From: Stanieria sp964562685 | GTDB taxonomy: Bacteria; Cyanobacteriota; Cyanobacteriia; Cyanobacteriales; Xenococcaceae | Direction of reading: 5' to 3' | NCBI GenBank assembly: GCA_964562685.1 | Contig: CAZLUP010000018.1 | Span: forward strand, 5,746 to 69,745 | Length of the DNA stretch: 64,000 bases | Shown here: piece by piece, positions 62,011 through 64,000 of the stretch | How the letters are laid out: every line of letters begins with the position of its first letter | How positions within the stretch are numbered: the first letter of the stretch is position 1 | Notes under the pieces: model-generated | Told to the model about the DNA's origin: nothing | What the model saw: the letters and a program-made list of their open reading frames with translations, nothing else | Database searches by the model: none | Program-made: the position numbers and the translations under genes

Positions 62011-62602
62011 AAACAAAAAAAATGATTAAATAATTCTGCAATTAAGCAAAATTATAATTAGGTTTTTAAAAAACTTATTAGTAACAAAATATCTATCTAT
62101 AGATAGATTAATTTTCAGGAGCTATGTATAAAGAGTGAATTAATCTTAGAGCTAAAAATCAAAAAACTAATTCACTGAGCTACCTCATTTTTGTTGCTAA
62201 AGTTAAATATTGACTGGTCTTATTTCGATATTTTGAAGCTAGAAAAAAATTAAAGTTATATCAACTAAAAACGAATCAAAAAATTTATGGGGGACACTGA
62301 CCTGGTACTCTGGGACATTGGACAGATTTCCCAATTACACTGTAAATCTTATTGCAATAAGCGATAGCTTTTTTAAGCCATAAAGATTGAATGGCTGTAA
62401 AACAGTTTACTAATTTAAGTTTTTTGACTAAGAATTTTTTCACGTCAAGTCAACTACTTAAACATTCTTTTTGAATATAAGGAATAATAGCATAAAACAA
62501 CTGAAATTATTTTTGTGTTGTAATTAACATTTGTGTTTAAATAGCAAAAGCTAATTTTGAAAGGGAATAAGCTTGATAAATCATTATTAATTTATAAATT
62601 AT
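62011..62602. other. AT-rich intergenic region with one possible small gene
   Basis: About 590 bases between the acyltransferase and GGDEF genes, both on the minus strand. The operon promoter should lie near its left end, where CTATCTATAGATAG-type sequence (about 62091-62104) forms a perfect palindrome. The only coding candidate is the 52-codon frame at 62285-62443. Confidence 0.4.
62285..62443 (-). CDS. Possible 52-residue microprotein
   Basis: A GTG-started frame on the minus strand encoding a basic N-terminus (MKKFLVKKLKLVNCF), a central AIQSLWLKKAIAYCN and a cysteine/proline tail (VQCPRVPGQCPP), then TAA. Four cysteines in 52 residues is unusual in an AT-rich spacer. No clear Shine-Dalgarno is seen, and a stop lies three codons upstream, so the start is fixed. 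I recognise no family. It could be a chance frame or a repeat remnant. Confidence 0.3.
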   Translation of the reverse strand: MKKFLVKKLKLVNCFTAIQSLWLKKAIAYCNKIYSVIGKSVQCPRVPGQCPP

Positions 62603-63445
62603 TTAAAATATTTCATGTTCGATTCCATTTTTACCTCTTTGTTTGACTAAATACATTAAAGAATCTGCTTTCTCAAGAAGGTCATCAATCGATCTGGGGA
62701 CATCTAAAAAAGTTGCTACGCCAATACTAAGACTTACAGATGAAAATTTAATTTGTATTTTCTTATTAATTGAAGTTTGAATTCGCTCGATTATTTGCTG
62801 AGTATTATTATAATTACTTTCGGGTAATACTAATAATAATTCATCTCCACCCAAGCGAATTAACAAATCATAGTAACGAATAGATTCTTGAATAGTTTTA
62901 ATTATTATTTTTAATAAGCGATCGCCAGCTTGATGACCCAGGTGATCGTTAACTTGTTTAAAATTATCTAAATCGAAATAAGCTACACTAAAAGAATGTT
63001 TAAATCGACGAGAGCGATTAATTTCTGTAGCTAATAACTGAAGACCAAATCGACGATTGTAAATACCTGTCAAACCATCATATCTTGCCCAATATTTTTC
63101 TTGCTCATAAGATAATTTTAATTGAGAAAATATATAAGTAATAAGGATAAAAATGCTTAAATTAACAAACCCATTCCAAGTAGTAATACTATAGGCATGC
63201 TCTTTAGTTGCTAATTCAGCAAATAGCCATAAACAGGCTGCTAAAATTGATACGATAAAACCATAAAATCTATTAGTAAACCAAGTAGTGGAAATTATTG
63301 GTAACAAATAAACATTAGAAAGAGACATATCTAATTTTATTAGATAGTCAATATAACCAATTAATAATGTCCCGATTAGATTTATTATTAAGCAAACTTG
63401 GGGATGCTGAAGGAATTTAAAATATTTTTTTAATCGAGAATTCAT
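62603..63445 (-). CDS. Membrane diguanylate cyclase (GGDEF domain)
   Basis: A 280-residue protein. The N-terminal ~110 residues contain several membrane helices (LIINLIGTLLIGYIDYLI, VSILAACLWLFAEL, FVNLSIFILITYIF), a small MASE-like sensor. The GGDEF domain follows: YDGLTGIYNRRFG, YFDLDNFKQVNDHLGHQAGD and the active loop RLGGDELLLVLPE. The final Phe of GGDEF is Leu; the catalytic Gly-Gly-Asp-Glu are kept, so c-di-GMP synthesis is likely retained. The frame extends to a GTG at 63481; the ATG at 63445 is a better start. Confidence 0.88.
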   Translation of the reverse strand: MNSRLKKYFKFLQHPQVCLIINLIGTLLIGYIDYLIKLDMSLSNVYLLPIISTTWFTNRFYGFIVSILAACLWLFAELATKEHAYSITTWNGFVNLSIFILITYIFSQLKLSYEQEKYWARYDGLTGIYNRRFGLQLLATEINRSRRFKHSFSVAYFDLDNFKQVNDHLGHQAGDRLLKIIIKTIQESIRYYDLLIRLGGDELLLVLPESNYNNTQQIIERIQTSINKKIQIKFSSVSLSIGVATFLDVPRSIDDLLEKADSLMYLVKQRGKNGIEHEIF

Positions 63446-63484
63446 AGATTTGTTACCAATAAAATGAGAGCTAACCCACACTCA

Positions 63485-63652
63485 TCAGCGAAACAGTAAA
63501 ACGGGAATATGACTGCTACGTAACATTTGAGCCGTGGTACTACCAATTACTAAATGGCGAATTCTGCTATGTCCATAAGCTCCCATCAGTAATAAACTGA
63601 TATTTTGCTCGGTAATATATTGAGCGATCGCTTTTGACGTTATTGGAGATGT
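63485..63652 (-). pseudogene. Universal stress protein (UspA) C-terminal remnant
   Basis: 56 minus-strand codons including ITEQNISLLLMGAYGHSRIR and GSTTAQMLRSSHIPVLLF, the ATP-binding C-terminal strand and helix of UspA proteins, ending in TGA. An in-frame TAA (63653-63655) interrupts it. Upstream of the stop the same frame continues ASQLLKQLVHQQDCLSLIRLN, perhaps more of the same gene, until another stop near 63727. No start is available. A nonsense-disrupted, decayed gene. Confidence 0.7.
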
Positions 63653-63655
63653 TTA

Positions 63656-63930
63656 ATTTAAGCGAATTAAACTCAGACAGTCTTGCTGGTGAACTAATTG
63701 TTTAAGCAACTGTGAAGCGATTGCCTATAGTCCAAACTCAAGCAATATTATGGTGGACACTGACAGCCAACACTAAAGCTAGATTGACGAATTGTGATGG
63801 CGAAACAGTGATACATAGTCGAACTTAAAATTTGTTGTTGTTAATTTTGAACTATAGTAAATCGATTTAGGGAAATCTGGCAAGTTTTCTGCTCAAAGTA
63901 AGTAACTCTATTTTAAAAAATTAGTTTCTT
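63656..63930. other. Stretch without an intact gene
   Basis: 275 bases containing the possible decayed 5' part of the universal-stress-protein gene up to about 63730. The rest has no frame or motif I can support. Confidence 0.4.
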
Positions 63931-64000
63931 CTACACTGATAGAGATTCTGGCAAGTACAATCGCTCTTCAGTAGCATCATACTCGAATAACTCCCCATAG
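63931..64000 (-). CDS. C-terminal end of an unidentified gene (partial)
   Basis: The last 22 codons of a minus-strand frame are visible (YGELFEYDATEERLYLPESL, then SV and TAG at 63931-63933). The acidic, aromatic composition looks coding, and the frame is open to the window edge. It is too short to name. Confidence 0.4.
   Translation of the reverse strand, partial: YGELFEYDATEERLYLPESLSV

Overview
The window looks like chromosomal DNA of a cyanobacterium. It is AT-rich and dotted with the HIP1 octamer GCGATCGC. It carries lineage-typical genes: DUF3288, the DUF2605/DUF2973 pair, a DHNA-CoA hydrolase of phylloquinone synthesis, a DevBCA exporter and a HetP-family protein. The mix suggests a unicellular or baeocyte-forming genus such as Stanieria; that placement is inference. 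No rRNA, tRNA or CRISPR array was recognised.

Layout. 0-9.1 kb: end of a WD40 gene, DUF3288, valS, two small conserved genes, pyrD, anmK, a small unknown gene and a Ser/Thr kinase. 9.2-13.2 kb (minus): TetR regulator plus devB-devC-devA, with paired palindromic operators around the regulator promoter. 13.4-20 kb: an SRPBCC protein, then a HetC-like peptidase/ABC exporter, its HlyD adaptor and HetP, a heterocyst-type gene set. 20.3-30.8 kb: a membrane coiled-coil/TPR protein, a 1,871-residue modular surface protein (SdrD-B-like, possible thioester, five GEVED modules, RTX end), and a protein with a PFE-type C-terminal sorting signal. A fragment of a second PFE protein lies between them. 30.8-35.5 kb: beta-barrel protein, DHNA-CoA hydrolase, two alpha/beta hydrolases, infC, ilvH. 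36-41.3 kb: two convergent STAND-type ATPases, one with an N-terminal HTH, one with many WD40 repeats. 41.7-51.7 kb: a GGDEF/EAL enzyme, a hydrolase, metG, a NYN-domain gene overlapping lptC, DUF2973/DUF2605 and thrS. 51.7-55.2 kb is decayed: a 5'-truncated PIN toxin, an intact methyltransferase, a 5'-truncated HlyD gene and a truncated TnpB. 55.2-62 kb (minus): the most unusual locus. 62.3-64 kb: a possible microprotein, a GGDEF protein, a universal-stress-protein remnant and the end of another gene.

The 55.2-62 kb operon encodes, in transcription order, a hexapeptide-repeat acyltransferase, a fused alpha-beta thiamine-diphosphate E1, a lipoyl E2, an acyl carrier protein fused to its own AcpS-type phosphopantetheinyl transferase, and an E3-like flavoprotein. 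It reads as a 2-oxoacid dehydrogenase rebuilt to deliver an acyl group to an ACP, perhaps for transfer to a sugar. The E3-like protein carries a C-terminal extension resembling a degenerate copy of the AcpS domain encoded next door, and its NAD-binding motif is eroded. I know of no described system with this composition.

Small palindromic repeats recur and in three cases supply the stop codon of the gene before them (devB, E1, tetR). Another repeat sits in frame inside the WD40 gene. Short repeats have therefore been reshaping gene ends throughout this region.
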